NCBI GenBank assembly: GCA_963971405.1
Contig: OZ020490.1
Span: 1,488,001-1,552,000, forward strand
Length of the DNA: 64,000 nt
Source of the DNA: Psococerastis gibbosa
Taxonomy: Eukaryota; Arthropoda; Insecta; Psocodea; Psocidae
Direction: 5' to 3'
In this document: positions 31,741-40,750 of the stretch, piece by piece
Layout of the letters: each line of letters opens with the position of its first letter
Numbering within the stretch: the stretch's first letter is position 1
Program-made: the position numbers and the translations under genes
Notes under the pieces: model-generated
What the model saw: only the letters and a program-made list of their open reading frames with translations
The model's database searches: none
Told to the model about the DNA's origin: nothing

Positions 31741-33049
31741 TTAACGACCAAATGGAGTCCCAAAGGCACACAAATCAGAACTCTCATTATCTAACTTAAT
31801 ATGAAAAAAATCCGTCCTTCATGTCTATGACGGAAAATAGGGTTTTCCCATGCATTTGTGGAATTATTTCATCTATTGTAGGTGTTTGAAAATGCTCCCT
31901 ACGTATAGCCTTATTCAGTTGCTTTGGGTCTATGCAAAGACGCAATGCACCGTTTTTCTTTTCTACAATAACCAACGGACTTAACCACTGTGTAGGTTTC
32001 TCAATTTTACAAATAATTTTATTTTGTTCAAGTTCATTTAAGGTGGCCTTAAGCCTATCTTTGAGTAGTACTGGTACTCTTCTCGCGGGACAAATTTTCG
32101 GTGTAATATTTTGATCCAACTTAATTTTGTGCGTCCCAGGGTAACAACCTATACCTTTAAACACATCTTCGTATTGTGCAATGGATGCAGGCAATGGCAG
32201 GTCTGATGTATTAATATGATCAACTAGTTTGATGAAATTTAACGATGAGCATGATTCAAGACCCAACAGCGGCTCAGTGTCAAAATCAACAATATGAAAT
32301 ATATGCCTGGTGTATGCGTCATCATCTGATTTGCGGCAGAGCAGTGATTGAGTACCTAATGCACGAACTTTAAAATTTCCAAAGGCAACCAAAACTACAT
32401 TAGTTGGCTTCAGATCAGTGTTTTTGTTTATCTGACGAAATATTTTTAAGGGTAAAATATTTACTTGGCTTCCTGTATCAAGTTTCATTCGTACTAATCT
32501 ACCCTGTATTACAACATTCCTGTACCAAACTGACTTGCAACTGCCTGAACCCTTACAAGTTTCTATTGTTTCATGTACGAAAATAGTACCGATATCATTA
32601 ATTAACTCACAGTCATTAACTTCGCTGTCGCTTGTGGTCACTACCAACTCGTTAGCATTGCGTCGTTCTGTTACTCGCTTCTGCTTCTTAGGACAACATG
32701 AGGAGAAATGGTTTAGCCCTGAGCACGAAAAACACGATTTCCCGTATGCTGGGCACTTCCTGAGAGGATGAGATCCGGCGCAGAATTTACAGCTCTTTAT
32801 TGCCCGATTCTGTATCGGAGGAATTTCTTCAACCCGCAGTACTGAGGGGTTAGCCATTGATGAAGCCTGGTAACGCCCTGCTTCTACCGCCTTAACGTAA
32901 TCCATGGCTTCACGTAATTTCAAATTTGGTTTACGAAGTAATGTCTCCCTTATTTGTTGGTCAGTCAGCCCCATTATGAGAACACACAGTATTAGTTCAT
33001 CTTCGAGAGTGCCCAATTCACAATTTTTTACCAATTTCCTTATTTTATT
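31741..33049 (-). pseudogene. Gag C-terminus, protease and RT N-terminal half
   Basis: Starting at KLVKNCELGTLEDELILCVL (gag), it has two zinc knuckles, CKFCAGSHPLRKC and CFSCSGLNHFSSC. Protease follows with MKLDTGSQVNILPL, then reverse transcriptase LCIDPKQLNKAIRREHF and LFSVIDMKDGFF. A run of seven T in element orientation near 31800 carries one extra base that throws the frame off just after DMKDGFF. The correct continuation is visible in the next frame, ending in the TAA near 31740. Confidence 0.88.
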
Positions 33050-33228
33050 ATTCCTTATTAATGTAATATTATTGTGATAGTAGTGTAGGCTAATATTATT
33101 GTGATAGTAATGTAGGCTAATATTATTGTGATAGTCATTTTTTTTTGTACTTCAATTTTTGACGATGTGAATCCAGCTATGTCCTGGCACTTAAACGGAT
33201 TATACTGATTCTGATTCTGATTCTGATT
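33050..33228 (+). mobile_element. LINE 3' end inserted into gag, with a 28-bp triplicated unit
   Basis: Sequence foreign to gag separates FEKFYIE from KLVKNCELG, which adjoin in related proteins. It contains three tandem copies of about 28 bp (TAATATTATTGTGATAGTA core, 33063-33137), then noncoding sequence, and ends in GATTCTGATTCTGATTCTGA at the right. A short hexamer tail is typical of a LINE 3' end, so this is probably a 5'-truncated LINE insertion on the + strand. Confidence 0.65.
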
Positions 33229-33608
33229 TCAATATAGAATTTTTCGAAACTTTCATCATCTTTTTGTTTCCTTGAAAATAATTTATAACGTTCATACACA
33301 ATGTTTTTTGTTTTAAGAAAGTGCGCATCAAATTTTAGCACAACTGTGTCAAATTCATATTTTTCCTTATCACTTGCAAAATAGAAGGATTGAAATAGAT
33401 CTTGACCTTCCGTCCCCAATAGATTGAGCAGGATATTTACTTTCCTTTTGTCTGAAGCTTTGACCACTTCTGAGGCTTCAAAATAAACTTCCAAACTCAT
33501 CTTGAACTTCCACCATTGCGTGTCCAGATCCAGGCTGCTCCCACCGGCAAAATCAATTGCCACAGCTTAAAAGACATCTTGCTGTTGCTAGTTAAACTTC
33601 TGACACCA
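33177..33608 (-). pseudogene. Gag N-terminal part
   Basis: Reads AIDFAGGSSLDLDTQWWKFK, then NILLNLLGTEGQDLF and FEKFYIE, typical of Mag-like capsid. No in-frame ATG is found: an ATG 46 bases past the LTR (ATGTCTTTTAAG) lies in another frame, so a small frameshift probably separates it. The right part of the frame runs into the inserted LINE tail. Confidence 0.75.
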
Positions 33609-33764
33609 TGTCATGATTTAAATGTTCCTTTACACAATAATAACAAGTATTCATTTAAAAGAGTCTTTATTTAATTCTTGAAATCGACATTCTCAATGTA
33701 TCCAAAATGCCCACGCCGCGACGACTGCTTGCGCATATCGTTGCCATGCCAACTTTCTATTACA
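33609..33764 (-). repeat. 5' LTR of the Mag-like element
   Basis: Partner of 29340-29495. Contains AATAAAGACTC in element orientation, a likely polyadenylation signal. Confidence 0.92.
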
Positions 33765-33769
33765 ATTAT

Positions 33770-34163
33770 CATATTTATAATTATTCATTATGCTTAGTTT
33801 ATTCTATTATTCCATTATTATTAGCCTATTATGATTGACAAAATGGTGTTATACCTAAAGTGGTGTTGAAAATGACTTTTATTCAATTCTTTTATAGGTA
33901 TGTAAAACATCTTTCTTCTTTTATCTTTTATTTGTCAGTAATGCATAACGATGATGGCACCATTATCCTTGACAGTGTATTGTTGGTACATACTTCCTGC
34001 CTGTTTCTTCTGTTGTAACTCAACACGCCAAAAAATCATCATCGCTAATCTTATGCCTTAATTAAATTCAGCTTATGCTGTAGTTAGGCTCGCCATCCGG
34101 TACGGTCTAATTCGAGTTCTAGTTTAGGTCACATTTTTCTCATGCCATTCATTGGTGTTCGCC
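33770..34163. other. Upstream region of the peptide gene, no gene
   Basis: AT-rich sequence. No coding frame is recognised. It would contain the regulatory region of the gene starting at 34253. Confidence 0.35.
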
Positions 34164-34170
34164 TATATAT
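34164..34170 (+). promoter_or_regulatory. Candidate TATA box of the peptide gene
   Basis: TATATAT lies 83 bases before the ATG at 34253, so initiation would fall near 34194. No clear initiator sequence was found at that spacing. Confidence 0.4.
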
Positions 34171-34252
34171 TGCTGTGGCAGTGAGTGACACCACACTGTT
34201 GAAGGTGCCAAGCGACCGTCTAGTTGACATTTTGCGTTGAACATTCTCCCAA

Positions 34253-34321
34253 ATGACAATGAAGTGGATTTTGTTTCTACACGCCATCTTGATGGTTGTG
34301 TACATGACAGCAGCTGCACCA
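34253..34321 (+). CDS. Small secreted peptide precursor, exon 1 (signal peptide)
   Basis: ATG at 34253, in frame with a second ATG at 34259, opens a 23-codon exon reading MTMKWILFLHAIL and on to MTAAAP. It has a basic residue, a hydrophobic core and small residues before the end, a textbook secretion signal. The exon ends CCA directly before GTATGT, a good donor, in phase 0. The second exon at 36954 begins in phase 0 after TTACATTTTCAG. The predicted precursor is 65 residues: about 21-23 of signal plus a 42-residue acidic, glycine-rich peptide. No family is recognised. Without splicing, the frame stops four codons later. Confidence 0.55.
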
Positions 34322-34555
34322 GTATGTAACTCTTAAATAAAACACCGAATAATAGAAAAGGTCTTTCCATCGGTGTTTTCATAGTCCATCTTCATAATAA
34401 AAGAACCGGTAGCCTACAAGTGAACCTGCATAGGCCTACATGCTTTCATATGACGCATCCATTGGGATTTTGTATCCCTTGACGATTCGTATAGCACAGC
34501 TCTCTTCAGAAAAACCGTAAAACCATCTGCACTGCATACAACAGCTTCGTGGACT

Positions 34556-34605
34556 TAGCCTGATGATGGGAGTAGCACCCATTCCCGAAGTGTCACTCCA
34601 TCACT
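34556..34605 (+). ncRNA. Degenerate hammerhead-like motif
   Basis: CTGATGA, then T, a possible GGGA/TCCC stem II, then GAAG and TGTC. The order matches the motif at 27301, but GAAA is GAAG and the flanks do not pair for stem I. Probably a decayed copy. Confidence 0.35.
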
Positions 34606-34689
34606 TGACATTGGGCTCTACCCTGATTATTCGTTGACTGTGGGGGTCCTTTCTCTAATCACTACTAGCACAGCCGACAATGTAAGTCC

Positions 34690-34800
34690 AACTAGCCCTT
34701 TGTTAAATATATTATTTAATTAAATTAAACTGATTCATAATTTAGATTTAATTTATAATGACGTTTTGAACAATCCTGCCGATTTTCAGCTAGTACTTGT
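34690..34800 (-). repeat. Family B edge fragment
   Basis: The reverse complement matches 4140-4215: AGCTGAAAAT, GTTCAAAAC, TAAATCTAAA and TATGAATCA blocks. Confidence 0.5.
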
Positions 34801-35039
34801 ACCAGGCCCGTACCCAAGGGGGGGAGGCAAGGAGGCCATGCCCCCCCCCCTAAATTTGATAAAAAATAATAAATAATGTAATAGTTTTAGCTAAAACTAC
34901 TAAAATCACTACGGATGTACCCATCATTTATAGAAAAATTTGTTCTTGCCCCCCCCCCCCTCCCAAATTAAATCTTTTGCCTGACTTGAACTAGCACTTG
35001 CGAATTATTGTAATCTTTGATGTCTATATATATATTTTT

Positions 35040-36600
35040 TTTAAAGATTAATCGCATACAAACAATTTAATGGATGTATCCGATTGACCTCTTCAGTCGC
35101 CTCTGCGTAGGTTAGTGCCCGTGTTGAGTTACGACACGTCTCCGATTTTCAAAGAAAATTTAGTGTGTATGGATTTTTACACCATCGGAAAGTAGAGATT
35201 TCATTTCAACGAACAAAAAGCTTACCAACTTGTTTTAAAAAAAAATCGAGATTTTGACGTGAGATTTTTCGATTGAAAATTAGGGTGCTTTCTCAAAATT
35301 TAGTCAAAATTAGGTGAAAAAAAATAAAAATAAAAAAGCAAAAAAATGTCAGTGTATTTAGAACATAAAAAGTTTCCGCCAAATTTTGTGACTTTTTTTG
35401 TTTATTTTTTTTTGTTTTAAAAGATAAAATTAAAAAATCCCTTTCGGCTCTGGCCGATAAGGTGTAGGGAGATTCCGCAGACCCTGCTTTTCGTCTACGC
35501 TCCCTACAAGGGCGGATTTTGCCTCCAATTTAGGGGGGGCGGATTTTGCCTCCAATTTAGGGGGGGCGGTTCAGCGGGTAGGTTCAGTAGATTATAACAT
35601 TAAAAAACATATTATTTTTAATTCCCACTGTAAACCCATTGTTATCTAGTGTAAGTTCATTTATTTTTTTTAATTTATTTTTTTTTGGGGGGGGGGGTGG
35701 TCCGGACCCCCCCTTAAATTCGCCCTTGGCTACCTACGCTATGTATGTAATAAAAAATAAAAAATACTTCATTATTTTCCCGACCACAACATCAACACAC
35801 AAAACACTCATGTGTTCCAAACAATAAAATTACGACTATGAACTTTTACTTATTAAATTATTTTAACTTTGACTGTACGTCATCTAATCGTTGATTTGTC
35901 GTAAAAGGTGTTGATAACAATTATCGTAGATAATAATACGGGCTTTCAGTCAGATTTAAATTCATTCCTCTGCGACCAATATTATCTGAGATATGAATTA
36001 TATAAGGTTTCAATCGGCCGCCATATTGTAACTAAATAATGGATCTAGCTGGTTAACGAACTCGATCAAGACATTTGTATGATCAATTTTTGTGCCAAGT
36101 TTCATCAAAATCAGATAATATTTACGGAAGTTAGAGTGTTTCCTAAAATCGATATACATGTATATATATATATAACATTTTGAATGGAGGGTGGTTTTTG
36201 GCTCAGGGGGTCATGAAATGAAAAGTTGTGAAGAAATTTTCAGAAAGTCGAACATTGGTCGCCGTCTCAATAGGTAGATGAATCTCCCTAAAACCAAAAA
36301 CTTGGTTTTTTGCATTTTTCATAAATTATGGGTTTTGGGTTATGTGAGAAACGTGTAAGTACTAGAGTTGAAGATACTATCACAAACATTTTTCCTATTT
36401 AACGTTTTTCCATAGAACTTGTAGTTTTGCCGGAAATCAATATATACCTTATTTCACCCTTAAAAGCCCACCCCCACCTACTTCCCGACCTCAGATCGCC
36501 CGTAATTTATTTTTCCTTTAATTTCTGTCATATTACTCTTCCATTTTCAATGGGTTTTAATCTAATTTGACGTCATTTCAAAATTTATCTTCCCTAGATG
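35040..36600 (+). repeat. Family B dispersed repeat, copy 3 (longest)
   Basis: Contains all blocks seen in copies 1 and 2, including GGCCGCCATATTGTAACTAA, GCTGGTTAACGAACTCGATC and GGTCATGAAATGAAAAGTTG. 35050-35150 also holds the GTGTTGAGTTACGACACGTC block repeated at 51375 and 51540. No surviving frame. Confidence 0.7.
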
Positions 36601-36953
36601 AGAAGTAAGGTTAAACGGAGGTTAACTCATTTTAAAAATAGGCAACTCATATGATATTGACCTAAAACAGACAAAAACCGTGGCGGATCTAGGGATTTTT
36701 CCAGCGAGAGGCCATCGCCTCATGACATGGAGTACAACGAGTGTAGCCTCAAACAAAGCCCCCCCCCCAGCATACTGTGCGCAGGTACACCTACAAAATT
36801 AGGAAGAGGTCATTCTATGAATATGGAGACGTCACATTAATCTTTATTAAAATTGTATTTACTTTATTTTTGTACTCATAACTTTTAAATTTTACAAAAA
36901 TTAGTTGCAAAATGAATGACAGTGCCGCAAACGTTTGTTAATTACATTTTCAG
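36601..36953. other. Intron 3' part, no gene
   Basis: A C9 run and a block (GTGGCGGATCTAGGGATTTTT) resembling the ends of small dispersed elements. Otherwise featureless. Confidence 0.3.
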
Positions 36954-37082
36954 AACCCTTTGGGAGGTGATACAATAGACGCTTCGGAAGGTCAACTGGG
37001 AGAGGATGGCTCATTCGGAGGTCCGTTGGGAGATGATGCCTTAGTCGGAGGTCTGTTGGGAGATGAAGGTCTTGACTATTGA
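36954..37082 (+). CDS. Small secreted peptide precursor, exon 2 (LGDD/GG repeats)
   Basis: After a TTTTCAG acceptor the exon starts NPLGGDTID in phase 0 and reads 42 residues to TGA at 37080-37082. It contains about four degenerate units built on LG-D/E-D-x-x-x-GG (QLGEDGSFGG, PLGDDALVGG, LLGDEGLDY), a 30-bp repeat at DNA level. The product is acidic, has no cysteine and no dibasic cleavage sites, so it does not look like a classic neuropeptide or a disulfide-rich toxin. A structural or cuticular/salivary Gly-rich peptide is possible. AATAAA follows at 37149. Expression is unproven. Confidence 0.55.
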   Translation, partial: NPLGGDTIDASEGQLGEDGSFGGPLGDDALVGGLLGDEGLDY

Positions 37083-37148
37083 GGTCTACTGCGAGAGGAT
37101 AGCGATCTTACGGTCTATATGGCCAAGGGCCTAAAGAAGGCTGCACCC

Positions 37149-37154
37149 AATAAA
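37149..37154 (+). terminator. Polyadenylation signal of the peptide gene
   Basis: AATAAA, 67 bases after the TGA of exon 2. Confidence 0.5.
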
Positions 37155-37463
37155 AGAACTTAAATAATACATATATGCAATATCATACAGTATATACTTA
37201 CCTTAATCTCATCGTTACTCTCTCCCTCTTCTAAATCTTCTCATTGACTGGGAATCGTCCTCCAAGTCGCCGTTACAAGTATTTTATCACTTCAGGGAGT
37301 CTACCCATCAGTAGTCGAAAATACATTAAAATAACGTTCTGAATGGTTAGTAATGACGCACAATTGATGGCAGTAGGCCATATAGGTACATGCGTATATT
37401 ACTTTTAGAACTAGCTGTCCAGAGTGAACCATTATTATAAAATTGAGGACAATGGTCAGCCCA
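37155..37463. other. Spacer with a possible - strand splice donor
   Basis: On the - strand AAG|GTAAGT occurs at 37203-37195, a perfect donor, but every frame before it has stops. Any exon would be untranslated. No gene claimed. Confidence 0.25.
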
Positions 37464-37581
37464 ACAGACTTTGTCGGAGGTCAGCTTGAAGATTTCAAGA
37501 GTTTCACAAAGGCGGGCTGGTGTATGGAGACTTATTTGGAGGGGCGCTAGGAGATGACGGTGTATTCGGTGGATTTTGGGA
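37464..37581 (+). pseudogene. Second copy of the LGDD/GG repeat coding segment
   Basis: One frame reads DFVGGQLEDF. In another frame (after about 37520) it reads GDLFGGALGDDGVFGGFWE. These match the repeat unit of the exon at 36954. The two parts are in different frames, so this is a decayed duplicate or a further exon with an unrecognised boundary (GTAACT follows at 37580). Confidence 0.4.
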
Positions 37582-37721
37582 GGTAACTTACATGTACAGT
37601 ATGGACACACGTGTACAGTAGGGACATAGTGAATACTAAATGGTGTATTCCAGACACTTCAGACCAATTTGTTTCAATACATCAACTTCCATGCAAACGC
37701 CATGCCCAGGTCGCAGGCCAA

Positions 37722-37868
37722 GGCCGTGGCCAGGTTTTTATTTCGGAGGGGGCTCAATTTTTTTTAACGTATTTTATTAATGAAAGTCCATTCTATTCAG
37801 TGTACAGCCCTTCTATTTCAGAGGGGGTCCAGACCCCTTGGACCACCCCCCTGGGTACGGCCATGTCG
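37722..37868. mobile_element. G-run inverted-repeat element, about 147 bp
   Basis: The left end AAGGCCGTGGCCAGG and the right end CCTGGGTACGGCCATG are imperfect reverse complements. The same structure recurs at 58005-58153 with the same TTTCGG and G-run layout and the same AATGAA interior. Both copies carry G/C homopolymers next to the ends. Confidence 0.6.
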
Positions 37869-38855
37869 CGGGCAACAAAAATCTTTGGGACGACACTATT
37901 GGCCATTGGGGGGCGTGCCACGAACACAGTCTGCAAAGCTACAAGCAGTACAGGCTAAAGTTTCTCCTTTAGCATTTGATACTCTGTTGCTTCGGAAATA
38001 GTCCACTAAATTAAGGGCGAACCACAGAATAGACTGCTTGAAAAAGTTTTGAACCCCTATTTTAATGGAACAGTACCTAGATTTATTTTAACGTTTCAAA
38101 ATTAAATTTAAAAAAAAAATTGAAAAATTAGTAATTTTTCCCATCAATGGTTAAAAAGTGGGTCATGACAGATTAGACGTCATTTGTGATGCCGCGGGAG
38201 CGGTCAGTATGGTCACAATTGGCATGACGAAGATTGGACGGTGATGTCATTTTCATGTTTCCATGTTTTTTACCGTTGAGTACTTAAAGTACTTTCAACA
38301 TATACGGTTGAAGACCAGGATTTTCTTCAGGCTTTACTGAATCTCTAGCACTTCAATGCAGTGATACTGTCGGTTGTGAAATGACTGCACACTTGTAGGT
38401 ATCAAGAAGAAGTGACAGATTTATAAAAATACAGACTAGACCTTTACTTAATGGCATTCGCCAGCAGAGGAATTCTATTGCTAAGCTAAACATAGTCGTG
38501 TTAATAGTTGGCTAAGGCTAAGTGGCCTTTGGAACATTATTTCAAACCAAGTCAACCATGAGATTTGCCACGAAACCTACAATATTTCTATGCAGAACTT
38601 GCAGGACTTATAATTTAAATTTTAAACAATATATATATATATAATAAATTTAAATAATAAATATAATAATATATTGAACAACAAATAAAACAATAAAGAA
38701 AGCATTTAATAAAACTATTAAATTTTAATTTCCCGCCAAAATGCCCCTATAAGTAGGCGTAGTCATGGCTTCAGTCTTACGGCACTGGCGAAATGCAACA
38801 TGGTGACTCCATAGTTTTACTAGCTGCATGTTCTTACCGAAATTAGAGGATATGG
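37869..38855. other. No gene recognised
   Basis: AT-rich sequence with no protein frame of any length. A TATATATATATAATAAATTTAAATAATAAA-like simple region lies at 38630-38670 and is likely slippage-derived. Confidence 0.3.
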
Positions 38856-38861
38856 AAAAAA
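38856..38861 (-). terminator. RNA polymerase III terminator after the tRNA-like gene
   Basis: T6 in transcript orientation, two bases after the acceptor end. Confidence 0.6.
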
Positions 38862-38862
38862 C

Positions 38863-38935
38863 TGAGCTTGGCGGGATTCGTACCCACGATCTACGCCTAA
38901 CCGGGGCGTCGTCTTAACCGCTGGACCACAAGCCC
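38863..38935 (-). tRNA. tRNA-like gene, anticodon GGT by position, with T6 terminator
   Basis: A full cloverleaf can be drawn: acceptor GGGCTTG/CAAGCTC (one G-T pair), D arm with A14, G18-G19 and A21 in place, anticodon stem ACGCC/GGCGT with loop CCGGTTA, a 5-base variable loop, and T arm GTGGG/CCCGC. Box A (TGGTCCAGCGG) and box B (GGTACGAATCC) are recognisable, and TTTTTT follows at 38861-38856. Deviations are C at position 33 (normally T), A at 55 (normally T) and a mismatched 13-22 pair. GGT is not the usual eukaryotic Thr anticodon, so this is more likely a pseudo-tRNA or the head of a SINE than a working tRNA. Confidence 0.6.
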
Positions 38936-39261
38936 AGTAAATGCCAAATCCTCTACTTATGCTCTAATTGACATGATTCGTGTTGCTAGACAGGTAAGCA
39001 CAACTACACAACTATCTAACCGAACAGGTCTGTGAGCTTACTTAATTGCATAAAGGCAATGCTTTATTCAATGTATGTAGTATTATTTTATGGTATACAA
39101 GCGGTTCCCGGTGCCCCCACCACTTGCGCCTCGCGGTCACTGCTCATGTAAATCAGGCGGTAGCTCGGCCTACGGCCTCGCAGTCACTGCTCATGTAAAT
39201 TAATTGTGCAATCCATCGCTCTTGTTTGACCGCCACCCATTGGCGTAAATAGGGGGGTCGT
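38936..39261 (+). repeat. GC-hairpin repeat, copy 1, plus spacer
   Basis: 39099-39215 shows ATACAAGCGGTTCCCGG, CACCACTTGCGCC and two units of TCACTGCTCATGTAAAT separated by a CGGCCTACGGCC palindrome. The same blocks occur at 40351-40510. Noncoding. Confidence 0.55.
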
Positions 39262-39575
39262 GGGGATGAGGGCCAAGTTCATAGGTCACAGGAAAAATAT
39301 ATGGCTGCGTTTCAGATAACTTGGCCTGGCTCTTAACCTAAAAAATAGCACAACTTCACCAGGAGCGTCTTATTTTCACACGAATAGGCAACCCAGTAAT
39401 TTTATCCTAGCCTTAATGACGGTATTGAAATATTGGTTCACAATGAATTAATGAGACTGCTTTTGAATAGCACAGTCCTAAAACATCATTTGCCAGGCCA
39501 AGTATCTAAAACGCAGCCATATATTTTGAAAAATCCTGTGACCTATAAACATGGCCCTCATTCCTATCTCATAAC
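39262..39575. repeat. Long inverted (foldback) repeat
   Basis: The arm at 39262-39345 (GATGAGGGCCAAGTTCATAG, then CACAGG, ATATATGGCTGCGTTT and CTTGGCCTGGC) returns in reverse complement at 39470-39575 with small gaps, around a spacer of roughly 120 bp. The transcript would form a hairpin with arms near 90 bp. No coding. It could be a foldback element. Confidence 0.65.
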
Positions 39576-40035
39576 TTTAAATGGCCAAAGAACTTGGCCA
39601 AATTTAAGATCTCATTACTTTGAATGGCTAAACGTCTTGCAAGATCGGTGTTAGGAATTGGGCCCGTTTTTACACGGAGTGTTTTTGTTGGGATCTCATA
39701 ATTTTTTGCAGTAGGTCTAATTGTGACATCATACTTTCAATATAACACACGTAATGTACGATTGGATGTAGGCGAACTGCTAGACGGACGCTGCTGTTTG
39801 CACTTTAAGTGGTGGCACCATGGTGTACACTGGCTGAGGACTCAATCTTTAATGCAAAGTCGGAAAGTCATGTAATCACCACGGTTAAGGTTAAGACAAG
39901 GATTTGATAATCAGAACAAGAAAATCACAACAAGAAAAACAGCAACAGCAGAAACAACAGCTACAACAACAACAGCAATAAGGCATGAAAGCACACATTA
40001 CCATGCAACATGAATCTAAGAACTACAAGCCGCAT
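39576..40035. other. No gene; CAR-type microsatellite
   Basis: 39905-39982 is a CAA/CAG-rich imperfect microsatellite (ACAACAACAACAGCAATAAG end). No gene recognised. Confidence 0.4.
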
Positions 40036-40350
40036 TAGTTTTTTATTTCTCCGCTGTTGTTCAGGTACGACAGTGAATATTTTGGATTTTGGAACTTTGC
40101 TGTTAGCTTTAGTATGTTACCTACCTACATGCAAAATTTCAGATTTCTAGGTCCAAGGGATGTCATATTAGAAAAAGCTCATAATAAGCACATTTTGCGC
40201 TGTAGTTCAGAAACGACAGCAGATATTTTGGATTTCATAATTTTTCTGTTGGTTTGAATAAGTTACTACACGCAAAATTTCAGGTTTCCAGGTACAGTAG
40301 AAGTGCCTAAACATTTTGATCCAGTCACTCATCTATATATATATATAAAT
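40036..40350 (+). repeat. Two tandem units of about 150 bp
   Basis: Units begin GCTGTTGTTCAGGTACGACAG (40050) and GCTGTAGTTCAGAAACGACAG-like (40198). Both contain ATATTTTGGATTT and GCAAAATTTCAG. They end at a TATATATATATATAAATA run that leads into the next repeat. Confidence 0.6.
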
Positions 40351-40560
40351 ATACAAGCGGTTCCCGGCGAAGCCTTCGGTTGCTGCCTCCACCACTTGCG
40401 CCTTCCGCTGGCGGCAGCTCGGCCTTCGGCCTCGCGGTTACTGCTCATGTAAATCGGGTGGCAGCTCCGCCTTCGGTCTCGCGGTCACTGCTTATGTAAA
40501 TTAATTGTGGTGGGTGTCGTCATGGGTGTCACCACACAACACACACGCAGCACCAACTGT
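40351..40560 (+). repeat. GC-hairpin repeat, copy 2
   Basis: Same family as 39099-39215, slightly longer, with repeated CGGCCTTCGGCC hairpins and TGTAAATTAATTGTGG. The TC..ATATAT start just before it would suit a Helitron-type 5' end, but no matching 3' hairpin was found. Confidence 0.5.
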
Positions 40561-40750
40561 CGGGATAAACGAAAATTAATGGTAGCGCAGTCTGCCGGAT
40601 CCAATGTCAAAAATTCCAAAATCAAATTATAAATACATTCTCCAGTGGACGAAATGTTAATCTAAAACATCCTCGAATCTCCTCGAACACACACAACAAT
40701 ATTCACTCATTCACACATGGAGAGCGAAACCACATCAGATCTTGGCCAAT
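40561..40750 (-). other. Probable 3' untranslated part of the Jockey-like element
   Basis: Lies directly after the ORF2 C-terminus on the - strand. No simple-repeat tail is visible, so the end is not fixed. Confidence 0.35.

Larger units (their letters stand above)
29340..33764 (-). mobile_element. Recent Ty3/Gypsy element (Mag-like), 4425 bp, damaged
   Basis: LTRs of 156 bp (29340-29495 and 33609-33764) differ at one base, and ATTAT flanks both sides (29335-29339 and 33765-33769). In element orientation the LTR begins TGTAATAGAAAG and ends CATGACA. TGGTGTCAGAAGT directly after the 5' LTR is the primer-binding site, and AAAGAAAGGAAGA directly before the 3' LTR is the polypurine tract. All pol domains are present, but frame lesions and an insertion in gag disable it. 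The young LTRs with a broken interior suggest the copy was mobilised in trans or was damaged soon after insertion. Confidence 0.93.
34322..36953 (+). other. Predicted intron of the peptide gene
   Basis: GTATGT donor and TTAATTACATTTTCAG acceptor. The 2.6-kb intron contains a family B copy and C/G homopolymer runs, consistent with growth by insertion. Confidence 0.5.

Noticed and set aside
34180-34182. CAGT at 34179-34182 as an initiator for the peptide gene
   Set aside because: It lies only about 16 bases from the TATA-like sequence, too close for normal spacing.
37195-37260. Perfect splice donor AAG|GTAAGT on the - strand, suggesting another gene
   Set aside because: All upstream frames contain stops and no partner acceptor or coding exon was found.
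39905-39982. CAA/CAG-rich stretch as a possible poly-Gln coding exon
   Set aside because: No flanking open frame with splice signals; imperfect microsatellite is the simpler reading.
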